Of a stretch of 32,542 nt of DNA, positions 6,424-16,400 are shown one piece after another. The stretch covers positions 1-32,542 of the forward strand of contig JAISGL010000168.1 of NCBI GenBank assembly GCA_031263125.1, in the 5' to 3' direction. The stretch is from Opitutaceae bacterium (GTDB lineage: Bacteria; Verrucomicrobiota; Verrucomicrobiia; Opitutales; Opitutaceae). Each line of letters opens with the position of its first letter. Position 1 is the stretch's first letter. The position numbers and the translations under genes are program-made. Below the pieces are notes generated by a model that worked only from the letters and a program-made list of their open reading frames with translations, made no database searches and was not told the origin of the DNA.

Positions 6424-9288
6424 ATGATAAATCCGCATGCTGTTTTTCGTAATTTTTTGGGATGTGTCCTGATGGCGCTTTTGCCAGGCGTTTTGTGTGT
6501 CAGCGGCGGTGCGCAAAGTTTTTCGGCGCCCGACAAATCGCCGGCGTCGTTGCCGGCGTCATCGTCGGGCGGCAATGCGGACGCGGCGGCGGGTGCGTAC
6601 AATTCCGATTTCACGACGCCGGGTTTGGGCGCGGGGGCGCGTCCGGCGCCGGGCACGACGCAGGTGATCCAGGTGCCGGTTCCGAACACGGATGAGGAAC
6701 TGGCGCAGTTGCCGGCGGCGATCATCGGCAGCGTCGTCGACTCGACGAATCCGCAGGGCGAAATCATCTCGGCGACGTCACGCAGCCTGACGCGCGGCGG
6801 CAATGCGTGGACGCCGGTGATGGGCGAGTTTCACTATTCGCGTTGTCCGGCGGAGGAGTGGCGCGGGGAATTGCTCAAGATGAAGGCGGGCGGAATCGAC
6901 ATCGTGGCAACGTATGTGTTTTGGATTCACCACGAGGAGGTCGAGGGGAGTTTTGTGTGGAGCGGGGAGCGTGATTTGCGGAAGTTTGTGCAAACGTGCG
7001 CGGAGGTCGGGCTGGATGTGATCGTGCGCAGCGGGCCGTGGTGCCACGGCGAGGTGCGCAACGGCGGGCTGCCCGACTGGCTGGTGGCGAGCGAGTGCCG
7101 GTTGCGCTCGGACGATCCGGCGTATCTCAAAAAGGTGCGCGTGCTTTACCGCGAGATCGGCGCGCAGTTGCACGGGCTGCTCTGGAAGGACGGCGGGGTG
7201 GTCATCGGCGTGCAGATCGAAAACGAATACCGCGGGCCGGCGGAGCATTTGCTGACGTTGAAAAATATGGCGGTCGAGTGCGGCCTCAATGTGCCGCTCT
7301 ACACGCGCACGGGCTGGCCCGCGCTGACGACGCCGATGCCGCGGGGCGAGATGACGCCGCTCTACGGTGTCTACGCGGAGGGTTTTTGGGATCGCGAACT
7401 CACGCCGATGCCGGGCAGTTATTGGGCGGGGTTTCGTTTCAGCACGTTGCGAGTGGATGCGAACATCGCAAACGAGGCGCTTGGCCGCGCCGACGTGGCG
7501 GACGATCCCGACGTCGCCTCGTATCCGTATCTGACGTGCGAGATCGGCGGCGGCATGATGAGCGCGTATCACCGGCGCATCCTTGTCGATCCGCGCGACA
7601 TCGAATCGACCACGCTCGTGAAACTCGGCTCGGGCAGCGTGCAGCTCGGTTATTACATGTATCATGGCGGCGTGAATCCCGACGCGATCACGCCAGGAAT
7701 CACGCTCGAGGAAAACCAGTCCACGCGCTTCACGAACTGGAACGATCTGCCGAAAAAGAACTACGATTTCCAAGCGCCGCTCGGCGCGGCGGGGCAGGTG
7801 AGGCCGCAGTTTCATCTGCAACGGCGGCAGCATCTTTTCATGCACGATTTCGGCTATCTGCTGCCCGGAATGCCGGCGGTGCTGCCCGCAAACCGTCCGA
7901 AGGGAAAGGACGACAACGCCACGTTGCGCTGGGCGCTGCGCTCGAACGGACGCTCGGGTTTTATCTTCGTCAACAACTACCAGCGTTTGCAGCCGATGCC
8001 GGTTCATCGCGGCGTGCAATTCGCGCTCAACCTGCCGCCGGTCGAATCCGTTTCGCCGATACCGGGCGGCATCGCGACGTCGCGCTCGGAAAATCCCGCG
8101 GGCGCCGCGCCGGATGCCGCGCGCCGCGCCGTGGTAGCGCGAGCCGTGAGCAAGCGCATGGTGCCCGTCGCGCCGGTTGATATTCCGTCCGATGTGTCGT
8201 TCATGTGGCCCTTCAATCTCGATCTCGGCAGCGGCGCGATCCTCGCCTACGCGACCGCGCAACCGCTCTGTTACGTGGACACGCCCGACGAGAAAACGCG
8301 CACGTATTTTTTCTCCGAAATCCCCGGCATCCCGCCCGAGCTTGCCTTTGATGACACGACCGTGCGCCTGCTCGGCAACACCTCCGGACGCCACCGCGCC
8401 GGCGACGGGCTTGAACGCATCACAAGCGTGAAAACGGGCCGCGCGCGCGCGATCACGCTGCGTTCGCGCGACCCCGGCGCGATGACGATCCAGATCGTCG
8501 TGCTCACCCATGCCGATTCGCTCAATCTCTATAAATTCGCATGGGGCGGGGACGAGCGCGTGATCCTTTCGCCGCATGTCGTGACCATCGACACCGACGA
8601 GTCCCTGCGCGTGCATGCGCCCGTGTCCGGGCCGGTGGATGTTTACGTGTATCCGCTCCCGCCGGTGGAGAGCGGCAAAAAACAAAGCCTGTTTGCCCGC
8701 CTCGTGTCCCCGATCACCAATGCGATAAAGGAGACCGGCAGCATTTTCACGAAAATCACGGTGCCCGGCATTGGTGATCTGGCGGCGGCGGAAATCGCAT
8801 CGCCGCGCGCCGGGAAAATTCGCGACGCCGGCCCCGTGCGCGAGATTCCGGCGGGCCGCGCGCCGAAGCCCGTGGCCGCCTCGCCGCTCGACGCCGATTT
8901 TGCCGCAGCCGCCGTGTGGGAAATCACGCTGCCCGCCGGCGTTTGGAAACACGCCACGGAACCGTTGCTGCGCATTCACTACACCGGCGATGTCGCGCGC
9001 GTGCTCCTCGACGGAAAAGTGATTCTCGACGATTTCTACAACGGCCAGCCGCTGGATGTGCCGCTTGCGCGATTTGCGAGGGAGCTGGACGCAGGAGCGC
9101 GGCTTGCGGTGGAGATTCTGCCATTGCGCAAGGACGCCCCGATCATGCTGCCCAACAGCGCGCACCCGCGTTTCGGCGCACGCGCGTCGATTGTGGAACT
9201 GGGCAAAGTCGAGATTGTGCAAACATTCCTGCACATACTCACGCCCGCGGCGAGTGACGGGACAAACAAAGCCGAAACCGACGAATAA
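6424..9288 (+). CDS. Secreted GH35 beta-galactosidase-like glycoside hydrolase
   Basis: It likely removes beta-galactose residues from galactosides or plant polysaccharides outside the cytoplasm. From ATG 6424 the protein has 954 residues, starting with a signal peptide (basic start, then FLGCVLMALLPGVLCVSGG, cleavage near AQS-FS). A Ser/Ala/Gly/Pro-rich linker of about 50 residues follows. The GH35 barrel carries GEFHYSR, GPWCHGEVRNGGLPDWL, the acid/base Glu in GVQIENEY (codon 7225) and the nucleophile Glu in YLTCEIGGGM (codon 7540). Beta-sandwich domains of unassigned type fill the rest. The frame is open from 6238, but that start lies in the pyrimidine tract; ATG 6394 is another option. 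No Shine-Dalgarno is visible. No sugar transporter adjoins it, so the substrate cannot be told. Confidence 0.9.
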   Translation: MINPHAVFRNFLGCVLMALLPGVLCVSGGAQSFSAPDKSPASLPASSSGGNADAAAGAYNSDFTTPGLGAGARPAPGTTQVIQVPVPNTDEELAQLPAAIIGSVVDSTNPQGEIISATSRSLTRGGNAWTPVMGEFHYSRCPAEEWRGELLKMKAGGIDIVATYVFWIHHEEVEGSFVWSGERDLRKFVQTCAEVGLDVIVRSGPWCHGEVRNGGLPDWLVASECRLRSDDPAYLKKVRVLYREIGAQLHGLLWKDGGVVIGVQIENEYRGPAEHLLTLKNMAVECGLNVPLYTRTGWPALTTPMPRGEMTPLYGVYAEGFWDRELTPMPGSYWAGFRFSTLRVDANIANEALGRADVADDPDVASYPYLTCEIGGGMMSAYHRRILVDPRDIESTTLVKLGSGSVQLGYYMYHGGVNPDAITPGITLEENQSTRFTNWNDLPKKNYDFQAPLGAAGQVRPQFHLQRRQHLFMHDFGYLLPGMPAVLPANRPKGKDDNATLRWALRSNGRSGFIFVNNYQRLQPMPVHRGVQFALNLPPVESVSPIPGGIATSRSENPAGAAPDAARRAVVARAVSKRMVPVAPVDIPSDVSFMWPFNLDLGSGAILAYATAQPLCYVDTPDEKTRTYFFSEIPGIPPELAFDDTTVRLLGNTSGRHRAGDGLERITSVKTGRARAITLRSRDPGAMTIQIVVLTHADSLNLYKFAWGGDERVILSPHVVTIDTDESLRVHAPVSGPVDVYVYPLPPVESGKKQSLFARLVSPITNAIKETGSIFTKITVPGIGDLAAAEIASPRAGKIRDAGPVREIPAGRAPKPVAASPLDADFAAAAVWEITLPAGVWKHATEPLLRIHYTGDVARVLLDGKVILDDFYNGQPLDVPLARFARELDAGARLAVEILPLRKDAPIMLPNSAHPRFGARASIVELGKVEIVQTFLHILTPAASDGTNKAETDE

Positions 9289-9406
9289 CGCGCGGCGTGC
9301 ACGGCAGGTTTCCCCTGCAAGTTTCATGTACGTAAAAAAGAAAAGAAAAAAAGGGTCAGACATGATAACCATTGACGCGAACCTGTTTTTATGGCTGTTT
9401 TGTCCC

Positions 9407-10414
9407 ATGCGAGGTTATCGAATAAAAATTTATGGCGAAGATGCGGTTTATCACTGCATCTCACGCACCGTTAACGGCGAGCGACTCTTTGACGAAGACT
9501 CAAAGGAAATGCTTCGCCGGCAGATTTGGAAGATCGCCGACTATTGCGGCGTTACCATTCTCACCTACGCCGTCATGGACAACCACTTCCACGTACTCGT
9601 CAAGGTGCCCAAAAAGGCTCCCGTCGACGATGCGGAGTTGCTGCGCCGTTACAGGTTGCTTTACCCCGAGCCGACCCGCTTTAAGGGCGCTTCGCTGGCC
9701 GTCGTCGAGGCCCAGCTCAAGGCGGGCGGAGCCGGCGCCGAGGCGTGGCGCAGGCAGCAGCTCGCGCTCATGAATGACGTCTCTGCTTTCATGAAGCTCC
9801 TCAAGCAACGCTTCACCATTTGGTTTAATAAAACGCATTCCCGCTATGGGACGCTATGGTCTGAACGTTTCAAAAGCGTGCTTGTCCAGCCAACCGGACG
9901 CGTTGTGCGGACCATGGCCGCATATATTGACTTGAATCCTGTGCGCGCCGGACTTGTCGAAGATCCAAAGGATTATCGGTTTTGCGGCTATGGCGAGGCG
10001 GTCGCGGGCAGAAACAAGGCGCGGGATGGAATCATGCTTGTCGTCGGCGAAGAATATGCGCGCACATGGAAGTGCGCCCATGACGGATATTACCGGCCCA
10101 TGCTCATGGGCAGTGGCGTCCAACCACGCGCAGGCAAGGCCCGTGTGCCGGAAAAACTCTTCGAGGAAACGTTGCGTGCGAAGGGAAAACTTCCGCTGGA
10201 AACCGTATTGAGATGCCGGATACGTTACTTTACCGAAGGAGTGGTGCTTGGGAGCAGGGATTTTGTTGCAAAACAACTCACGCTTTATTGCCGGAAGGCA
10301 GGACTGCGCCGCCGCAAGTTGCCCCGGACGCTGCCGCCGGTATGCGATTGGGGCAGTGCAGATGCGAATGATATTTCGATCATGCGCATGCCGAGGAAAC
10401 GGGCGCCCGGCTGA
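9407..10414 (+). CDS. REP-associated tyrosine transposase (RAYT, Y1 family)
   Basis: The 335-residue protein belongs to the Y1_Tnp/HUH single-strand transposases. It has the N-terminal pattern YHCISRTVNGERLF, the HUH motif as HFH in AVMDNHFHVLVKVP, and AAYIDLNPVRAGLV, which carries the expected catalytic tyrosine. SRYGTLWSERFKSVLV is also typical. A C-terminal domain of about 130 residues contains basic segments that may bind DNA. The start could instead be ATG 9362, giving a 15-residue hydrophobic extension; the family-like sequence begins at 9407. IS200/IS605-type ends or REP stems are not obvious next to it, fitting the single-copy, domesticated style of RAYTs. It may act on one of the palindromic repeats here, but nothing in the sequence proves which. 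Confidence 0.88.
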   Translation: MRGYRIKIYGEDAVYHCISRTVNGERLFDEDSKEMLRRQIWKIADYCGVTILTYAVMDNHFHVLVKVPKKAPVDDAELLRRYRLLYPEPTRFKGASLAVVEAQLKAGGAGAEAWRRQQLALMNDVSAFMKLLKQRFTIWFNKTHSRYGTLWSERFKSVLVQPTGRVVRTMAAYIDLNPVRAGLVEDPKDYRFCGYGEAVAGRNKARDGIMLVVGEEYARTWKCAHDGYYRPMLMGSGVQPRAGKARVPEKLFEETLRAKGKLPLETVLRCRIRYFTEGVVLGSRDFVAKQLTLYCRKAGLRRRKLPRTLPPVCDWGSADANDISIMRMPRKRAPG

Positions 10415-10569
10415 ACAAGCATTGGGGGAAATCGCCGCTGTCCGTCGTTTTTTGCGGAGCTTGGATATCGTTCGCTTGTATACTATCCGGAAACTTGCCG
10501 TCCGGGAAACCGGGGATTGTGTTTTCGCGCGCCTGCCTCGTGCTACAATGCGAATGTATGAACTAACAT

Positions 10570-10588
10570 CCAACATGCAACATGTTGG
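10570..10588. repeat. Perfect short palindrome
   Basis: CCAACATG (10570-10577) and CATGTTGG (10581-10588) form an exact 8-bp stem with a 3-base loop. A related CACGTTGG follows at 10611. It lies in the 270-base spacer between the transposase and the TPR pseudogene; the rest of that spacer shows nothing else I can name. Confidence 0.5.
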
Positions 10589-10643
10589 TTCAAGTTTCAA
10601 CACGTTGGTTGCCACAAACCGGCTGCGCGCAATCTGCGCGCCT

Positions 10644-10672
10644 CTTGTTTGCGTCCTCAGTCCGCAAACAAG
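10644..10672 (-). terminator. Hairpin 12 bases past the TPR gene stop
   Basis: CTTGTTTGCG (10644-10653) and CGCAAACAAG (10663-10672) are exact complements around a 9-base loop. The position directly after the minus-strand stop codon suggests an original terminator, though a U-run is missing. Confidence 0.5.
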
Positions 10673-10684
10673 CCGGGAGCACCA

Positions 10685-13338
10685 TCATTTTGTCGCAGCC
10701 GACAATCGCTCCAGATTTTCCTTTGCTTCCTGCAATCCGGGCTGCAAACGCAACGCCTCCCGCTCCTGCGCAATCGCCTCCTGTATCCGCCCGAGTTTTT
10801 CCAATGCGACAGCGTAACCATGGTGAATAACCGGCTGATAAGGCGCCAGTTTCAGCGCCTCTTCATATTGTGTCACCGCCCCGGCGTAACGCCCGCACTG
10901 CGTGAGAGCGACCGCATAATTATAGCGAATCTCCCCGCGCGCAGGCTCCGCGTTTACAGCCGCTTGATAATGCGGCAGGCTCTCCTCACCCCGGTTCAGG
11001 GCAACAAGAATATTCGCAAGCAGCACGTGATTCGACAAAGTATCCGGCACGGCATCCACCATCGCCTGCGCCAACGGTTGCGCAGACTCCGCATCTCCCT
11101 TTGCCATCAGCGCAACCGTCTGCCCGCCGACATGGCGCTGTCGCGAAGGGTCTTTCTGGAGGCAGATTTTATATTGTTCCGCGGCATCCTAATAACGCTG
11201 CAAATTATACAAAACATCCGCATAATTGATGCGGGCGCTGACGTCATTGGGAACGACCGCCAGTTCAGCCTCGAAATAGGGAATGGCCTCCTGCCAACGC
11301 CCCAACTGGGCGAGCAAGCGCGCCGCGTTGTCCTGAATATCCGCGCTCAACGGCGCAAGCGCCGCAGCTTTTTTATAATATTCCAACGCCTCCTCCAATT
11401 TGCCACCCTGCCGGGCTTTCACATTGCCCATGTTATTCAATGCCTCCGGATTCTTGTCATCAATCTCCAGCACTTTCTTGAAATAGCCCTCGGCCTTCGG
11501 AAGATTGTTTTTTGAATAACAGACATTTCCCATGACAATATATCCGGATGCCTTGTCCGGGAACATATCCAACAGCCGCCGGGCCATCCGCATGGTATCG
11601 TCAAATCGGCCCAATTTCATGAGCGCCTGGCAGTAGTTTGCAAGAAACACGTCCTCCAGTGCTATTTTTTTCTCGATGGACTGCTCATAATAATAAACAG
11701 CGTTTTCAAAGTCACCCATCGTCGCGTAGGCATGCCCCAGATTATTATAATGATCCCCGCGACCCGGATGAAGCGCGATGGCCTTTTCCAGATAGGGCAA
11801 TGCCTCATTTGCGCGCCTGCTTCGCACCAGCATATTGCCGACGTTCCCATTTGCCCGGGCACTTACCGGATATTTTTGCACAACATCCATCCATAGCGTA
11901 TCAGCATCGGCATAGACCTTGTTCCGCTCAAACGTCATCACGGTAAAAATCAGGACCACGGGCAATCCCACCCACAAAACACGCCTTGAAAGAAAATGAC
12001 ACCCCATCAAAACCACCGCCGCGACAACGGCGGTAAGCGGCAAATACATGCGATGCTCAGCGATAACCTGGGTCGCAACAGGGATCATTGTCGTCGTGGG
12101 CGCGAGCACGGCAAGATAAAATAACCCAAGCCAGCCCGCGCGTGGGTGCTTCCAATATAAAACGAAACATCCTGTTACAAATGCCATGGCAAACAATATC
12201 TGCCACCATACCTGTGCCGCGCTTGTATGCACAAAAAGACCGTAATCAAAAACCAACGGACATGGCACGATCGCGAGTTGCAGGTAGCGAACAAATGCCC
12301 AGCACTGGGACAGCGCGTAATACCACCATGTGATTTCAGGATCAGCAGAAAATCCAACTGTGTAACCCCGATTTCCCGTGCCAATCATGAGAAGCACCAG
12401 CGGAATTCACGCAAGCATAATGGAAATATGCCAACGCTTGCGTTGACGCAATGCCTCGCGAAGCGAATCGGAAATAAATGCGGCGTCGTAAAGAAAAAGC
12501 ATTATCGGAGTGGATACCATTACCTCCTTGGTCGCCATGCCGAGAAGGCAGAAAAAGACGGAGAGGATGAGCCAGAGTGTAGCATGGGCATTCTGCCCAT
12601 GTGCTGTTTTTTGTGGCACGGGCAACTTGTCCGTGGTTTTGGAAGACATGGGTTGGCAGACCGGGCAACCTCGAATGAAACAATACAGCGTCAGCAAATA
12701 AAACAGGGCCATGAGCGACTCGGCGCGTTGTATTATATAACTGATGTTACGCGGACGGCAGGATTTTGTAGGGCCTGACCTTGTGTCAGGCCGCGCATGC
12801 GTAGGAGGCCGCACAGTAATTCGCGGCCTGACACAAAGTCAGGCCCTACGCGCCGCGTAACATCAGTTATATAAGTAACCGACTCCGTTGCCAAAGGATG
12901 TGCCAGCCAGATCGCCGCCACGAGCCAGCCGAGCATGAAAGCGTTTTGCCCGAAGCGTTCGCGCAAGGCAGGCAACAGCAGCGTTCGGCGCACGACACCG
13001 AACAACGCAAGGCCGGCCAAAAAATGAATGAGCAGATTGCCCGCGTGATAACTCCACACGTCCAGCCCGCTAATTTTGTAATTGATCGCGAGCGTGAGAT
13101 TGAGCACCGGGCGGCCGCTGGCCGTCTCGCCTATTTTCAAGTCGGGAGTGAGCGCCGTGCGCCACTCACGGATGCTCATGTTGTCCTCTATGGAATAAAC
13201 ATCATCAAAGATGAAAGGACAATGGAACGTGTTGCCATAGGCGGCCAGAACGATAACAAGCAACGCGGCAGTTGCGAGCAGCATCTGCTGTTTTGTGACG
13301 GCAGCTTGCGTTACTTGTTTATTTTGAAACCGGGCCAT
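10685..13338 (-). pseudogene. TPR-containing membrane protein, disrupted (TMTC-like)
   Basis: The ancestral product was an integral membrane protein: N-terminal segment VIVLAAYGNTFHCPFIFDD, several hydrophobic helices, HPLATESVTYI...QRAESLMALFYLLTLY, then about a dozen tetratricopeptide repeats (such as YNNLGHAYATMGDFENAVYYY). This layout is that of TMTC-like proteins with a GT-C-style membrane part; a sugar-transfer role is possible but unproven. Three lesions break it. First, a repeat element at 12733-12874 splits SVTYI from IQRAES and shifts the frame by 134 bases. Second, TGA at 12407-12409 follows ISIMLA and the frame continues IPLVLLMIGTG. Third, TAG at 11189-11191 follows LQRY and the frame continues DAAEQYKICL. 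Removing 134 bases leaves exactly 840 codons with no other frameshift. Confidence 0.92.
12733..12874. mobile_element. CTGATG element inserted in the TPR gene, with 8-bp target duplication
   Basis: The core 12741-12866 (126 bp) starts CTGATGTTACGCGG and ends CCGCGTAACATCAG, with inner module A arms. TTATATAA flanks both sides (12733-12740, 12867-12874). Removing the core and one TTATATAA restores the reading frame as VTYIIQRAES, a motif expected of this protein family. This shows directly that the element moved into the gene and duplicated 8 bases. Such a duplication points to a cut-and-paste DDE transposase, not to a RAYT. Confidence 0.92.
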
Positions 13339-13343
13339 GAAAA

Positions 13344-13361
13344 CTGGCCAAAATTGGCCAG
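13344..13361. promoter_or_regulatory. 18-bp palindrome upstream of the TPR pseudogene
   Basis: CTGGCCAA and TTGGCCAG are inverted copies with a 2-base centre (AA), 6 bases upstream of the pseudogene's ATG. It has the shape of an operator, but no regulator can be tied to it. Confidence 0.3.
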
Positions 13362-13430
13362 ACCTGAAACTCGTAACTCAAGTAGAAAGAATGATCTTGC
13401 CTTGGATTATGAAATGGGAAGGTAAAATAA

Positions 13431-13469
13431 ACAGGAGCGGCAGGAAGTGGTTCAACCTGCCGCTCCTGT
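13431..13469 (-). terminator. Intrinsic terminator of the autotransporter/receptor unit
   Basis: A perfect 14-bp stem (13431-13444 with 13456-13469, ACAGGAGCGGCAGG and complement) has an 11-base loop. On the minus strand it is followed by TTTATTTTACC. It lies 25 bases past the receptor stop codon. Confidence 0.85.
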
Positions 13470-13493
13470 CTGCCCTACCGGACGAGAGTCTTT

Positions 13494-16400
13494 CTAGAAG
13501 TCACCTTTGACGCCGACACGGAAAGAGATGCCGGTGAGGGTTTCCTGCGAGAGTATTGCCGCAGAGTTTCTATACTGGCTTTGCGGCGAATTGAGAAGAT
13601 TGTCGCCCCTGAGATACAGAGAGAACCCCCTGGAAATACGGTAGACCAACTCGGCATTGAGCAGGAAACGGGCATGAACACCTATCCGCTGCTTGTAGTC
13701 CAAGTCTTCCACCGGCCAGTTTTGCCAGTAGCGCGACCTCCAATTGCCGCTGACCCGAATATACATATTCCGATTGCTGTAGCTGATGCCGCCCGACGCG
13801 AGTTTCGGGGCTGATGCGGCACCCTCTTTCCTCCAGTTCGGAACAACCCTGGTAAAATTGGCATCAACTTGCAGGCCGGGAATGGCGGGAATGCGCTGGC
13901 GGTAACTGAATTCGAGCGTCTGCATCGCCCTGTTTTCAACACTCTCGGGTTCCCATGTGTAGATTATGTAATTACTATCCAAAAAGGCATTAACGGTGTC
14001 CTCACCATACAGCTCGATGAGATTGCGCAGCGCCGGATTATTCGGATCATTGCTTTCAATGGGTGTTTCCGTATAGCTGGTGCCATCCCATTTGCGATAG
14101 GAATAGGTGAACGTGAAGGAGCCGGCAGGTTCAAAATAATACTCAAAGGCGGCCGAGTAAGTCCTGTAATGATCCGGCTCAAGGTTCGGATTCGGGGCAT
14201 ATGCCTCCATCTCCGTATCGCGCACCCTCCAATTGCTGGCGAGTTTATCGACGCTTACGCGCCCGAAGCCTTCGCTATAGCCCAAGTGGGCGGTGAGATT
14301 GGGGGTGAAATTATATTTCACGGCGGCGCTGGGCAACAGGAACGAATAGCTGTTCGTTGTCGTCGTGCGCTCACCTTTTTTGTACATCGCATCAACCCAT
14401 TGGTCAGTGCCCTCCATCCCGGGATCACCGCCGACGGCAAGCAACGTTTGCCCCCTTGTCAGCGGGATGAGTGTAATGGCTTCCTGATCGGTGTATTCAT
14501 AACGATAGCCTGCCTGAAAAACAAAGCCCTTCCATGGACGCACCTCGCCCATGAAATAGCCCGCGTAGATGGTTTCGGAAAGATTGCGCCGTCCCGTATA
14601 GCCGGCGATACGATCATTCAACGTGTCATTTGGATTTCTATAGAACCAATCCGGATTATCCTTGTAGGTTTGGTAGAGGAGGGTCTGGTTGATCACCGGG
14701 ATGTTCAGATCGGAGATGTTTCCGCCAAAATGAGGATCGAAATGATAGTCCGAAAGGAAGTAGGGATCCGAGAGGCGCGGCACATTGGGGTCAACATAGG
14801 CTGCATTCACGCCAGCATCATAGTTCGCGGCCGAGGTGCCGCGTATGGTTGGCTGCAATACCGAGACAGCGCCGATATATTGGTAGTGGTTGGCCAGGGC
14901 CGTGCGGTTGCCATCAACAGGCTGCCATGCGTTGTATATGCTTTTCCGTCCGTTGAAGCCTGTCTTGAACCAAAGGGGGAATTTGGTCGGAGCGTCCCAG
15001 CGCAGGTCTACTTTCAGGGTGGGGATGGTCTGCTTGTTATTGCTGGGCAGTTCCTCTAACAATGCATAGGTGCCATCCTGCTTGTATCGGCCGATATCAC
15101 CCATTTCCCCGGTCAGGCTGTCATCGGCTGTCATTGTGGCCCTGTGACCGCGGTAGAAAGACCAGTCCATTTCCCTCGTGCTGCTACGCTCGCCCCATAG
15201 GCTGTAGTCATTGCTGGCATCGGTTCGCGACCTATACATATTGACACGGGAAAACCATTTGTCATTGGTCGGGTTCTTGTTGCCCACCCCGTAGGAAAAA
15301 GTGAAAACACCATCAAGGGTGAAGCGGTAGCGTTTCCAGTTGAAGGTTGAGGTGATGGTGTCCGTTTTGCTGGTATTGTAGGAGGCCGTTTGCGAGATGC
15401 TGTTTTGGGTGGCGGTTTCGTTTTCCGGGGCCGAGATCACGAGAAGGCTGCTCGAATCGGAAGTATTATTCCTGCCTGTTTTGAAAAGAACATTCCGGTT
15501 GAACGAAGTGGTGTTTCTCATGTCATGGGAATACTGGATTGAGAATTTGGCATACGGGCTGATTTTCCAATCATACTGAATACTACCGCTGAGGCGCTCG
15601 CTCTGCGTTTGTGAATTTCGGTAAGTCACTTGGTCGAGAAACGGGCTTATCATTTTCAAGTCGCCCCTGGGTATTGCATCGACCCTGTTGGTTTCGCGGA
15701 AATCCTCCTGCGCGCTGAGTTGTACCAAAAGCCCCATGGTGCCTTGTCTGAACGGTGTCGAATAACTCATATTGAAACCGGGCTGGAGTTTGATACTTTT
15801 GCCATCGTCGGCGCCGGGGGTGCGCTTCAGGTTCATGTTATAGGAATTGGTGGTGAAAAACGCATCATAACGAAACAGCGCTGTTTTGCTGTCGAAGGCG
15901 CTCTTGGTTCGCATGACGATGCCGCCGGCGGGAGCGTCGCCTTCCATGTCGGCGCTTACCGTCCTGCGTATTTCGATGCTTTCGATGCCGTTGATTGAGA
16001 CCTGGTCGAAGCGGAAGGAACGGGAGTCTTCATCAAATCCACCCTTGGCACCACTGGCCATGCGGGCGCCGTTCAAATAGACGCCGGTAAGCGAGGGGTC
16101 CATGCCACCAATACTGATTTGATCGGCCTCGCCGGTTACGTCATCCTCCAGCGCGCTGAGACCGGGCATGTTCCGAAGGAATTCGGCAATGTTGCCATTT
16201 GGCACGGTGCCAAAGCTGTCCGTGGCGAGCACGGTGGACATGGTCATGCTGTTTTTCTGATCCATGAACGCGCGCGCGTTGCCGGCACGTTCCGTGGTGA
16301 CAGTGAGTTTGTCCAGCATGACAACGTCATCCTTCGTCTCGCTTGCGCTGGGCGCGCTCAGGGAACTGGGCGTGAGGCGCAATTCGAAGTCAGCAGTGAC

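Noticed and set aside
9289-9361. GCAGG/CCTGC hairpin after the GH35 gene as a terminator
   Set aside because: The stem is only 5 bp and no T-run follows.
6778-9408. 876-residue open frame opposite the GH35 gene
   Set aside because: Arg/His/Ala-rich shadow with no domain; the GH35 catalytic motifs are on the plus strand.
12407-12409. TGA as a selenocysteine codon in the TPR gene
   Set aside because: No selenocysteine context is known in this family, a TAG also breaks the gene, and an insertion shifts its frame; decay is simpler.
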